31,617 nt of DNA, taken from positions 1-31,617 of the forward strand of contig JAQTYS010000004.1 in the NCBI GenBank assembly GCA_028688175.1. Direction: 5' to 3'. Under the pieces are notes generated by a model. That model did no database searches. It was not told where the DNA came from and saw nothing but the letters and a program-made list of their open reading frames with translations. The translations under genes were made by a program, and so were the position numbers. Source of the stretch: Methanothrix sp. (GTDB taxonomy: Archaea; Halobacteriota; Methanosarcinia; Methanotrichales; Methanotrichaceae). Of this stretch, positions 25,701-31,617 are shown one piece after another; positions within the stretch are counted from its first letter, which is position 1; each line of letters starts with the position of its first letter.

Positions 25701-26699
25701 TTATAGCCTTGGAAACTCGGCTTTGGTCGGAGCCTTGAAGCAGGTGCAGTCAAAGATGCCCGTCACATCTGAGCCGAATCCATTGCTGCCCTTCCGGTAT
25801 GTTTCGGGCATGCTCAAATATCCTCCGGAACAACAGGGCAGCCAGTCGTCATCTTCCTCAGTCTCATCCACCGATGCCGTGAGGTTCATGAGCTTCTCAA
25901 TGTGGTAGGTTCCCCAGTAGTCTTCATCCACATCTACCAGCGGCTTCTTCCAGGCAGTGTTTTCTATGAACGTATTTTCATCTTCATCTTCTTCGGATAC
26001 GATATCAGGATCTCCCTGCAGCATCCCGATATGCGCACGCCCAGCAGTCATATCCTCAGAGATGTTCATCATGCTCACGCTGGGGTCTTCTTCAGAGATG
26101 AAGTCCTTGGCAAGAACTTCCAGTTCCTTATCCAGGGCATGGGCATACTCTACTTCATGATGCATTACCGTGGCAGACCCGCGATTCTTAAGCCAAGTCT
26201 TCTCCTTGAGCAGGGAGTTAAACTGCAGCGGACTGCTAGCGTAAAATCCCGTGCCCACGCCGAATACTACTGGGCTTTGTATCATGGAGTTGTCTTCCTT
26301 AAGCTGAATGCAGCTCAATGCCTCCGCATAATCCGGTTCATATTCATCGCTCTGATCGACGCTGTAATTGGCATAATCGGAGCTTTCTGTGGATAGTATC
26401 GATTCCGTATCGATCGTGCCGCTGCCGTGGCTGTAGTCCATGACTTCAACTCCATTGTTGCCTGTTCCGGAGAGTCCCAGGGTATTAGGCATTTTGGCAT
26501 ACTTGTAGTTCATGAAGTAGCCTTCGCCGCTCACGCTCTGTTTCATATCCAGAGTAAGATTGTTTTTGATGGTGTATTCTGCAGATGCAATACTGGTCAA
26601 GAAGGCCATTAATAATAGTATTATCCCTAACTTCTTCGTATCTATCCCTCCTGTGAACTGCGCTTGACCTTCACCAGAATTGCCATCTACGAAGGTCAA
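25701..26699 (-). CDS. Secreted acidic protein of unknown function inside the ammonium island
   Basis: I do not recognise this 332-codon gene. A clean signal peptide begins at residue 22 (KKLGIILLLMAFLTSIASA). The mature part is very acidic (EEDEDENTF, DETEEDDDW), carries at least four NXS/T sequons (NNLT, NYSV, NISE, NLTA) and ends in a cysteine cluster (CCSGG...DCTC). No membrane anchor follows, so it is secreted or wall-bound. The start is odd: ATG 26699 gives a polar 21-residue leader, whereas GGAGG at 26647-26651 sits 7 nt before an in-frame ACG at 26639, exactly where the signal peptide begins. A dyad operator like those of the amt genes lies 67 bp upstream of 26699. Convergent with glnK1. 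Confidence 0.75.
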   Translation of the reverse strand: MTFVDGNSGEGQAQFTGGIDTKKLGIILLLMAFLTSIASAEYTIKNNLTLDMKQSVSGEGYFMNYKYAKMPNTLGLSGTGNNGVEVMDYSHGSGTIDTESILSTESSDYANYSVDQSDEYEPDYAEALSCIQLKEDNSMIQSPVVFGVGTGFYASSPLQFNSLLKEKTWLKNRGSATVMHHEVEYAHALDKELEVLAKDFISEEDPSVSMMNISEDMTAGRAHIGMLQGDPDIVSEEDEDENTFIENTAWKKPLVDVDEDYWGTYHIEKLMNLTASVDETEEDDDWLPCCSGGYLSMPETYRKGSNGFGSDVTGIFDCTCFKAPTKAEFPRL

Positions 26700-26765
26700 T
26701 TAATGCTACTTACTGATCACGTATATGATATTATTGGATGAAAAGTCATAATGATTACACTATTT

Positions 26766-26782
26766 CTCATAACTGTTATGAA
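26766..26782. promoter_or_regulatory. Dyad operator copy 3 (secreted-protein gene)
   Basis: CTCATA-ACTGT-TATGAA: one mismatch to the perfect dyad. It lies between glnK2 and the secreted-protein gene; the latter is the only gene whose 5' end faces it. No TATA box occurs at the 28.5-bp spacing seen for amt1 and amt2; AT-rich AATAATATC at 26727-26735 is the nearest candidate. Confidence 0.55.
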
Positions 26783-26892
26783 TTGGTATTTAATACTATC
26801 TCAACAAATAAAAACAGCAGCGCTATCCAATGAATAATGGAACGTTTAGCTAAAAATAAAATATGTCTGCTCATAGGAGTGCCGAGGCAGTA

Positions 26893-26924
26893 AAAAATCA
26901 CGGCAGGCTAGAGAGCCTTGCCGT
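26893..26924 (-). terminator. Terminator of the amt2-glnK2 operon
   Basis: Read leftward: ACGGCA-A-GGCT, loop CTCT, AGCC-TGCCGT, then GATTTTTT. The 10-bp stem has one bulged base and is followed two bases later by a T6 run. The stem overlaps the last codons and stop of glnK2. Confidence 0.65.
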
Positions 26925-27246
26925 TCGTCTCACCTGTCCTGATCCGGATGGTCTTTTCTACAGGCAAAACGAAGATCTTTCCATCGCCGATGTTCCCGGT
27001 ATGTGCTGCTTTCCTTATGAGTTCAACAGCCTCGTCTTCTTTATCATCCGGGACAACGATCTCTACCTTCACCTTGGGGAGCATATCCACTTTATATTCT
27101 TCGCCACGCCACATCTGTGTTATGCCTTTCTGCCGACCTCGTCCTTTTACCTCGATGGAGGTCAGGCTTACGTAGCCTGCCTCGTCAAGGGCATTCTTTA
27201 CTTCTTCTACCTTGGAAGGTCTGATTATCGCCTGTATCATTTTCAT
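26908..27246 (-). CDS. glnK: PII signalling protein GlnK (copy 2)
   Basis: A 112-residue PII protein paired with amt2. The opening is MKMIQAIIRPSKVEEVKNAL; the T-loop KGRGRQKGITQMWRGEEYKVDMLPK keeps Tyr51 with Trp at position 46; the B-loop is TGNIGDGKIFVLPV and the C-loop EKTIRIRTGE. Its ATG overlaps the amt2 stop by 4 bp, so the two are translationally coupled. It differs from copy 1 at many positions, so the two PII proteins probably pair with their own channels. Confidence 0.95.
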   Translation of the reverse strand: MKMIQAIIRPSKVEEVKNALDEAGYVSLTSIEVKGRGRQKGITQMWRGEEYKVDMLPKVKVEIVVPDDKEDEAVELIRKAAHTGNIGDGKIFVLPVEKTIRIRTGETNGKAL

Positions 27247-28670
27247 GTTCTCACCGATTCAGATGATTTAACCGCAGGGCCTTCGCCGGTCTCTTGAGTA
27301 ATGAACTCTGGGTAGGCGGAGTAGCCATGTTCACTGATATCCATTCCTGCCAGCTCTTCTTCTCTTGATGCTCTCAGGCCGACGGTGTGCTTCAGCAGGG
27401 CAAACAGTATATAGCCTGTTCCAAATGCCCAGACAGCGACCGTTGCCGCGTCAATGATCTGAGCCATCATCTGGCCGGTATTGCCGACGATAAGGCCGCT
27501 TACTCCTCCGTATGTGCCGTCTGCGAAGATTCCCACTGCCAGCAGACCCCAGAGGCCGTTATAACCATGCACTGCCACAGCACCTACAGGGTCGTCTACT
27601 TTGAGCACCCATTCATTGAACCTTATGCCGTACATCACTATTAAACCCGACACCAATCCAATTACCACTGCCGCCCAGGTGGGGATGTAGGCACATGGCG
27701 CAGTAACTCCTACAAGGCCTGCAAGAGCGCCGTTGCAGGTCAGGGCAATGTCCACCTTTTTCGTCTTGAGGAACGTCCAGTAGCAAACCAGCACCGCCCC
27801 GGCGGATCCTGCCAGGAAGGTATTGACCGCTATCACGGATATGCGAAGATCTGTGGCTGCCAGAGTCGATCCCGGATTGAATCCGAACCATCCGAAGAAG
27901 AGCACAAATGTGCCCAGGACAATGTAGCCCACATCGTGACCCGGTATGGCGTTTGGTGTGCCGTCTTTGTTGAATTTGCCGATCCTCGGTCCAAGGAGCA
28001 TTATAGCCGCCAGAGAAACAAGGCCCCCGATCGCATGTACTACTCCTGAACCGGCAAAGTCCCTGGCGCCCACCCCGTAGGGTAGAGTTGATAGCCAGCC
28101 TCCGCCCCAAACCCAGTGGCCGTAGATGCTGTAAATGATAGCGGTGACAATTCCGCTGTAGATGAGATAGGTCTGAAGCTTGAGTCTCTCTGCGCAGGCA
28201 CCGGCGACTATAGTGGCAGCTGTAGCTGCGAAGACGACCTGGAACATCCAGAACATCATGGTTGAGACGTCATAGGCATCTCCTGTGAGGAACCACCCGC
28301 TCCATCCAATGATGCTGTTGCCCTCTTCCAGGCCCGCAAATAGCTTGGAGCCTCCGAACATGAGGGCAAAACCTACCGCCCAGTAGGCCAGGGCACCTAT
28401 GGAGAAGTCCATGTAGCTTTTGGTGAAGTAGTTGACTGTGTTTTTCACTCTCAGAGCACCGGCACCCAGCAGGGCAAATCCGGCCTGCATGAAGAAGACC
28501 AGGAAGGCCGCCACGAGTGTCCATGCGAAGTTGGTGGCGATCTTCAGCCCAGCTACATCATCTGTATAGGTAGCAGAGCCGTTCGGATCGCCTGCCATCG
28601 CCATAGTTGTTAATAGCAGCAATAATACGAAAGAACTTGCTGCAATAGTTGCATACTTTGTAATTTTCAT
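27243..28670 (-). CDS. amt: Ammonium transporter Amt (copy 2)
   Basis: A 475-residue Amt channel, longer than copy 1 and clearly diverged from it. A signal peptide (residues 1-26, ending AMA) precedes about 11 transmembrane segments. Motifs: FFMQAGFALLGAGALRVKN, GHWVWGGGWL, DFAGSGVVHAIGG (first pore His), FFGWFGFNPGSTLAA and VAVHGYNGLWGLLAVGIF (second pore His). The tail VGLRASREEELAGMDISEHGYSAYPEF resembles copy 1, with 20 further residues. A TATA box at 28715-28720 and a GAGGATCGTGA-containing leader of about 20 nt precede ATG 28670. Confidence 0.95.
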   Translation of the reverse strand: MKITKYATIAASSFVLLLLLTTMAMAGDPNGSATYTDDVAGLKIATNFAWTLVAAFLVFFMQAGFALLGAGALRVKNTVNYFTKSYMDFSIGALAYWAVGFALMFGGSKLFAGLEEGNSIIGWSGWFLTGDAYDVSTMMFWMFQVVFAATAATIVAGACAERLKLQTYLIYSGIVTAIIYSIYGHWVWGGGWLSTLPYGVGARDFAGSGVVHAIGGLVSLAAIMLLGPRIGKFNKDGTPNAIPGHDVGYIVLGTFVLFFGWFGFNPGSTLAATDLRISVIAVNTFLAGSAGAVLVCYWTFLKTKKVDIALTCNGALAGLVGVTAPCAYIPTWAAVVIGLVSGLIVMYGIRFNEWVLKVDDPVGAVAVHGYNGLWGLLAVGIFADGTYGGVSGLIVGNTGQMMAQIIDAATVAVWAFGTGYILFALLKHTVGLRASREEELAGMDISEHGYSAYPEFITQETGEGPAVKSSESVRT

Positions 28671-28714
28671 GCTCTATCACGATCCTCGATGGAAGACCAA
28701 CGAGCTGTAGATGC

Positions 28715-28720
28715 TATAAA
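28715..28720 (-). promoter_or_regulatory. TATA box of amt2-glnK2
   Basis: TTTATA read leftward (in TTTTTATAGC). It predicts a start near 28691 and a ~21-nt leader. Its centre is 28.5 bp downstream of the centre of operator copy 4. Confidence 0.6.
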
Positions 28721-28737
28721 AACTTTGTTAAAATATT

Positions 28738-28754
28738 TTCATACTAGTTATGAA
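28738..28754. promoter_or_regulatory. Dyad operator copy 4 (amt2)
   Basis: TTCATA-CTAGT-TATGAA: perfect half-sites, 5-bp spacer. Flanks also resemble amt1: TGAATaACGCATAAc here and TGAATtATGCATAAt there. Confidence 0.7.
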
Positions 28755-28820
28755 TAACGCATAACCACATCACATTCTAACTAAATGTGCTAATTTTCTC
28801 TCTATAATCTGCTATGTCGC

Positions 28821-28890
28821 ATGATTACTATAACAAAGCAGCTACTGCCAACAACAAAGCACACAAAGATCACAAAGGACGCCCAAAGAC
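28821..28890. repeat. CACAAAG-rich repeat, partial copy
   Basis: A diverged copy of the right half of the 103-bp repeat: AGCAGCTACtGCCAAC and CACAAAGGACGC are shared, with one extra CACAAAGAT-like unit inserted. Confidence 0.55.
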
Positions 28891-28982
28891 GTTTCAAGGA
28901 CAATTCTAAGCAGTCTCCGGCTGGCCGATCATTGCAGGCACGCGGGCCAGCCGTTCCCGGCAGCCCCTCGACTGTGGACCCA

Positions 28983-29030
28983 GGCCGTCCGGGCTCGCGT
29001 CACTCGTCTGCGGACGGGCGCTCGGGCGGG
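28983..29030. repeat. GC-rich 48-bp repeat, copy 1
   Basis: It matches 31537-31584 at 47 of 48 positions. It contains an internal 7-bp inverted repeat (CCGTCCG/CGGACGG) separated by about 20 nt. Confidence 0.75.
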
Positions 29031-29070
29031 CTCTCGCATGGGCGCGCGTGCCTGCGTGAGCTTGCGGTTT

Positions 29071-29173
29071 TGGGGGGCTGGATTTTGAGAAACGATGTCA
29101 GTTTGCTAATATTATTAGATGATAATTATAACCTAGCAGCTACGGCCAACCACAAAGGCACAAAGGACGCACA
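29071..29173. repeat. 103-bp dispersed repeat, copy 1
   Basis: It aligns without gaps to 31374-31476 with 97 of 103 positions identical. It contains the dyad CTAATA-T-TATTAG (29106-29118), kept in copy 2 with only the central base changed, and ends in the motif ACCACAAAGGCACAAAGGAC. Confidence 0.8.
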
Positions 29174-29204
29174 CGATGATATATGTTACTAACAAAAATT
29201 GTGG

Positions 29205-29731
29205 CTAATCATCCGAGAGCCACTCTTCACGAGAGATTCTTCCTTCTCGAAGAATCTCTGAGATGAGATTTGCGCCGATCTCTCGTTTATAACGTCGGGT
29301 AAAGGGGTAGAGAAGACCCGTCCCCTTCAGGGGATGGGATGAATCGCACCCCTTTCATTACTTTCACGCCGCACAGATCAATTATATCTATACTGGCCAC
29401 AATCTCTGTGCAACCGTTAACCTTCAGACTCGCTTGGTCGGGAATACAAGTCAGTTGCCTGTACCATGTACCCCGCAAAGTCGAACTTGGATTGGGCAAC
29501 AACGTAGTAGGCGCGGACTGCGTCGAATTCAAGCCTGTGGAGAACCCGAAGGTGCTCTGTGAAGCAGGAAGCTCTGCCCGTTCAGGGGCATGGGAGGAAG
29601 TCACGGTAGTTCGGTATGCGCACGAAGTTGTCTCTGCGGACCATGTAATCGTGATCCGAACCTGGAAATGGTCCTTCGAACCCTATTTTTTTCAATCGCC
29701 TAATGAGCTTGGCTCTTGAAACCGGTCCTAG
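29205..29731 (-). pseudogene. hicA: HicA toxin gene split by an insertion
   Basis: Two in-register pieces of one HicA mRNA interferase. The N-terminal piece (29731 down to 29603) reads LGPVSRAKLIRRLKKIGFEG, then PFPGSDHDYMVRRDNFVRIPNYR, with the active-site His in GSDHDYM. The C-terminal piece (29294 down to 29205) reads RYKREIGANLISEILREG, then RISREEWLSDD and a stop, the normal HicA end. Joining them at the shared CGT codon gives a HicA of about 71 residues, the family length. About 0.31 kb of foreign sequence lies between and stops the frame after PCP. No ATG or GTG is left at the N terminus (TTG 29695 is the only option), so the toxin is dead or at best truncated. It overlaps the hicB 3' end. 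Confidence 0.75.
29292..29602. mobile_element. Mini IS200/IS605-like (TnpB-type) element inserted in hicA
   Basis: The ~311-bp insertion splitting hicA. Each end holds a hairpin: CCCGTCCCC/GGGGATGGG with loop TTCA (29317-29338), followed by ATGAATCG, and TGCCC/GGGCA (29575-29590), followed by ATGGGAGGAAGTCAC. Subterminal hairpins with such GGGAGGAAGTCAC and GGGATGAATCGC flanks are typical of IS200/IS605-type elements. A rightward frame near the second hairpin (EFKPVENPKVLCEAGSSARS) resembles the tail of TnpB proteins, but no nuclease or TnpA is present. Only CGT is shared by both junctions, so no long target duplication exists, as expected for this superfamily. Non-autonomous remnant; family assignment is moderate. 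Confidence 0.5.
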
Positions 29732-29990
29732 TCAACTCAATTGCAGTCACCGGTTCTATTGATGCGGTTATCACATGCCCGCCTATTGGTGGAATGGACC
29801 GTCCCATGCGGAGCCTGAGTGCTATCCAGCCTTCGATAACCGAGATGAGCTCTTTGCGCGTCTCCTCGATAGTCTTGCCTGTGGCCCAAGCGCCCTGAAG
29901 CTCGGGTACTGAGGCGAAGATTGGTTCCTCATCATCGATAATCTTGTAAACAGCCAGTTCTAGAGCAGCCTCGATATATTCAGAGAACAT
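29700..29990 (-). CDS. hicB: HicB family antitoxin
   Basis: A 96-residue HicB antitoxin. The partial RNase H-like fold is clear: YIEAALELAVYKIIDDEEPIFASVPELQGAWATGKTIEETRKELISVIEGWIALRLRMG spans the family's strand-strand-helix core, and IPPIGGHV follows. No separate helix-turn-helix domain is present. It normally neutralises HicA by blocking the RNase site; here the partner is interrupted, so hicB is an orphan. The order hicB-hicA is the less common one. TATA-like TTATATTTT near 30018-30026 would give an almost leaderless mRNA. Confidence 0.87.
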   Translation of the reverse strand: MFSEYIEAALELAVYKIIDDEEPIFASVPELQGAWATGKTIEETRKELISVIEGWIALRLRMGRSIPPIGGHVITASIEPVTAIELTRTGFKSQAH

Positions 29991-30221
29991 GTTATGCTTC
30001 TATTGAGAGATGATGGAAAATATAACTTGCGCCAATGCTAATTCACCGGTGCTGGCTGAGATGTGGATTGCAGGAGCTGGATTTTTGGAAATGATGGTGG
30101 GTCGGGTAAGCTGCGGCCTGCGGACAGGGAGAAGTAATGACGGGAAGGTAGTTGATGCCAGAATCTGGAACAAGTTGAAAGGTGATCTGAATAGAAGGGG
30201 GGCGAAGATAAGAACGATTCT

Positions 30222-30799
30222 TCAGACGGTACTCGATTTAGACTCTGAGTTATCGTTTTTGGTCCATAAATCGAGCGATTCATTCATTTGCATTTGTTCA
30301 GATATATCCCGCAGATTCAAGAACATTCTGCGTCGGCTTTTTGTCCAAAATCTAAATCCGATCTTTTCATAGAATTCTAAAGCACCGTCTTTGGGATCTA
30401 CTGCCAGGTATCTGCACCCAAGGGGACTCTCCATGGCATAACCAACCGCAAGAGAAAGGAGATAGCCCCCAACGCCGTAGCCATGGAGCTTTTTTTGTCT
30501 ACCGCAAGTCTTGCGATTAGGAAACAGGGATATACTGGATATTCACAGTCGTCGATGATTTGACTGGGATCAAGCTTATCTTTTTTTGCCTGGACGGAAT
30601 CCGCGGCCATGGAAATGAAGCCTGCGACACGGTCCCTATAAAAACAAAGATGCGTTTTGCTCAGGAATTCCTTTTGCTCTCGTAATGCATCATTCTTCAG
30701 AAAATCGTTAAGCTCAGCATCACCGGAATCGAAAGGAGAAAGATCATATCTGGAACTTAGCAATAATATGGAAAGTTCCCTTTCCGGAATTCCTGTCAT
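30222..30799 (-). pseudogene. GNAT acetyltransferase, frameshifted (toxin-like)
   Basis: Two overlapping frames form one GNAT protein. The N-terminal part (from ATG 30799) reads LSSRYDLSPFDSGDAELNDFLKNDAL and on to FLIARLAVDKK. The next frame supplies KLHGYGVGGYLLSLAVGYAM, the acetyl-CoA pyrophosphate loop, then GCRYLAVDPKDGALEFYEKIGFRFW, the GNAT motif B. The break is at an A7 tract (+ strand T7 at 30490-30496); eight A would restore a single protein of about 192 residues. DSGDAELNDFL and ARLAVDKK are like TacT/AtaT-type toxins that acetylate aminoacyl-tRNA. The gene starts at the stop of a small upstream gene (TGATG). It may be a true pseudogene, a slippage-controlled gene or a base-calling error. 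Confidence 0.75.
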
Positions 30800-30951
30800 C
30801 AGAATTTATTACGATTAGCCCTGTAAATTCTCTTTGCTTTCCTGAAAAAAGCCAACTGCTCGGAGGTAAAAACTGTGCCATTTTCGTTCTGGAGGAATTC
30901 TTCTGCTTCCGCACCCTCAAATACCAATCCAAGCTTAGTCGGCCTTGCCAT
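30799..30951 (-). CDS. Small putative antitoxin partner of the GNAT gene
   Basis: A 50-residue protein, MARPTKLGLVFEGAEAEEF and so on to FFRKAKRIYRANRNKF. The N-terminal half is strand-like and acidic, the C-terminal half a basic helix. It does not look like the ribbon-helix-helix (DUF1778) antitoxins that usually pair with GNAT toxins. ATG 30951 is chosen because GAGGAG lies about 7 nt upstream; an in-frame upstream start at 31017 would run through the ribosome-binding and TATA region. Its stop overlaps the GNAT start by one base, the usual toxin-antitoxin arrangement. Function by context only. Confidence 0.62.
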   Translation of the reverse strand: MARPTKLGLVFEGAEAEEFLQNENGTVFTSEQLAFFRKAKRIYRANRNKF

Positions 30952-31017
30952 TTCCTGCTCCTCTCTGCTCAATCTTAAATTTATATTAGTTTGTACTCTG
31001 TTTTGAGAATAAAGCAA

Positions 31018-31373
31018 TTTCGCTCTGGGCCAGGCCAGGATGCCGGCCTACAAATGCCTGCTGGCCCAAATGATGCAGGTTCCGGAGCAAATGACAAGAC
31101 CGACAGACAAGCGGGCCGGGAGGCCGGTCGGGCCTAGATCACGGATTTCATGCGAAGGCGCGAAGCTGCGAAGTTCCTATGAAAGAAGGACAATTTTTCG
31201 CCATAGCACTCGGGCCGCGCCGGTGGAGACGCCTCTCGATAAAGGCCATCCAGGGTGAAAGCCGCCGTTCGCCAGGCGGGCCAGGCTGCCAGGCAAGTGC
31301 TCGTGTCAGGGGGCTTGGAGGCCGGTCGAGCTGGGTAACAGGAGGCGCTTGCCTCCGGAATGGGAAGCTTTTC
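31018..31373. other. Gene-free GC-rich stretch
   Basis: No credible gene. It holds an inverted repeat GGGCCAG/CTGGCCC (31027-31033 and 31061-31067) and two copies of GGAGGCCGGTCG (near 31111 and 31317). Composition resembles the GC-rich repeat modules nearby, so it may be a decayed part of the same repeat family. Confidence 0.4.
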
Positions 31374-31476
31374 TGGGGGGCTAGATTTTGAGAAACGATG
31401 TCAGTTTGCTAATACTATTAGCTGATAATTATAACCTGGCAACCACGGCCAACCACAAAGGCACAAAGGACGCACA
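31374..31476. repeat. 103-bp dispersed repeat, copy 2
   Basis: Gap-free match to 29071-29173 (six differences) in the same orientation. The two copies flank the 2.2-kb segment with hicB/hicA and the GNAT locus. The CACAAAG motif continues a few bases further (ACAAAGAG). Confidence 0.8.
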
Positions 31477-31536
31477 AAGAGATTCGCAGCGGCCCTCAAG
31501 CTTTGCGATCCTTGCGGGGCCACCGACCGTGGGCCG

Positions 31537-31584
31537 GGCCGTCCGGGCTCGCGTCGCTCGTCTGCGGACGGGCGCTCGGGCGGG
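31537..31584. repeat. GC-rich 48-bp repeat, copy 2
   Basis: It matches 28983-29030 with one difference. Here it follows the 103-bp module rather than preceding it, so the modules probably alternate in a longer array that runs past the window end. Confidence 0.75.
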
Positions 31585-31617
31585 TGCACGCATGGAGGCG
31601 CGGGCACATGTGGGCTG

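Larger units (their letters stand above)
28755..29204. other. Gene-free stretch with dispersed repeats
   Basis: No convincing coding frame. It holds the operator flank of amt2, then three repeat units: a CACAAAG-rich copy at 28821-28890, a GC-rich 48-bp module at 28983-29030 and a 103-bp module at 29071-29173. Base composition swings sharply between AT-rich and GC-rich blocks. Confidence 0.6.

Noticed and set aside
25274..27246. Loss of the uridylylation tyrosine in both GlnK T-loops
   Set aside because: The Trp in LQWRAGDY and MWRGEEY falls at position 46; counting from the start Met shows Tyr51 is present in both copies.
23869..28754. Reading the amt-region dyads as standard NrpR operators
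   Set aside because: Published forms have GGAA or GGTAA half-sites with a 6-bp spacer; these have TTCATA half-sites and a 5-bp spacer.
28821..29192. A 123-codon rightward frame across the repeat region
   Set aside because: It runs through repeat modules with biased composition and has no domain pattern or ribosome-binding site.
29232..29259. A perfect 11-bp hairpin (AGAGATTCTTC/GAAGAATCTCT) taken at first for a terminator or transposon end
   Set aside because: It lies inside the C-terminal codons of the split hicA (EILREGRISRE), so its coding role explains it adequately.
29339..29719. A 126-codon rightward frame as an intact gene
   Set aside because: Its 3' third is antisense to hicA and its 5' part lies in the inserted element; only the middle segment resembles a TnpB tail, so it is treated as part of the element.
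1..31617. tRNA, rRNA or CRISPR array
   Set aside because: No cloverleaf with a GGTTCGA-type T-arm, no rRNA signature and no regularly spaced repeat-spacer array was found by eye; the repeats present are dispersed modules.

Overview
The window reads as a chromosomal segment of a methanogenic archaeon, most likely of the Methanothrix/Methanosaeta group (Methanotrichales). Archaeal marks are AglB/STT3 oligosaccharyltransferase, RIO2 kinase next to a DUF460 protein, an Fap7-type adenylate kinase, a family 4 uracil-DNA glycosylase, a siroheme-decarboxylase (Ahb) heme branch, NosD-like beta-helix surface proteins and TATA-box promoters, several placed for leaderless mRNAs. The genus is an inference; no rRNA or methanogenesis gene is present.

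Layout. 1-4.5 kb: a NosD-like secreted protein, a MarC-family membrane protein, a YkgJ-like cysteine-cluster protein and a PstS phosphate-binding protein. 4.8-7.5 kb: overlapping argD-hisC-fap7. 7.6-14.4 kb: a response regulator with PAS and GAF-like domains and no DNA-binding output, divergent from a second NosD-like gene that runs by a stop/start overlap into ahbB-sirC-hemA-hemB (tetrapyrrole synthesis). 14.5-19.6 kb, mostly leftward: aglB, an acidic protein of unknown function, UDG, a small basic protein (rightward), a sugar-1-phosphate nucleotidylyltransferase, and an easily missed 30-residue membrane miniprotein. 19.7-23.8 kb: isocitrate dehydrogenase, RIO2 kinase, DUF460.

23.8-28.8 kb is an ammonium island: amt1-glnK1 rightward and amt2-glnK2 leftward flank a secreted acidic protein of unknown function. 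Four copies of a 17-bp dyad, TTCATA-N5-TATGAA, lie upstream of the three transcription units (two at amt1, one at the secreted protein, one at amt2). At both amt promoters the nearest copy is centred 28.5 bp upstream of the TATA-box centre. It does not match the published NrpR operators and is the best candidate here for an undescribed regulatory system.

28.8-31.6 kb is accessory DNA: a two-module dispersed repeat (about 103 bp and 48 bp) brackets two damaged toxin-antitoxin-like loci. One is an intact hicB beside a hicA split by a ~0.31-kb element with IS200/IS605-like ends. The other is a 50-residue putative antitoxin overlapping a GNAT gene frameshifted at an A7 tract. No tRNA, rRNA or CRISPR array was seen.
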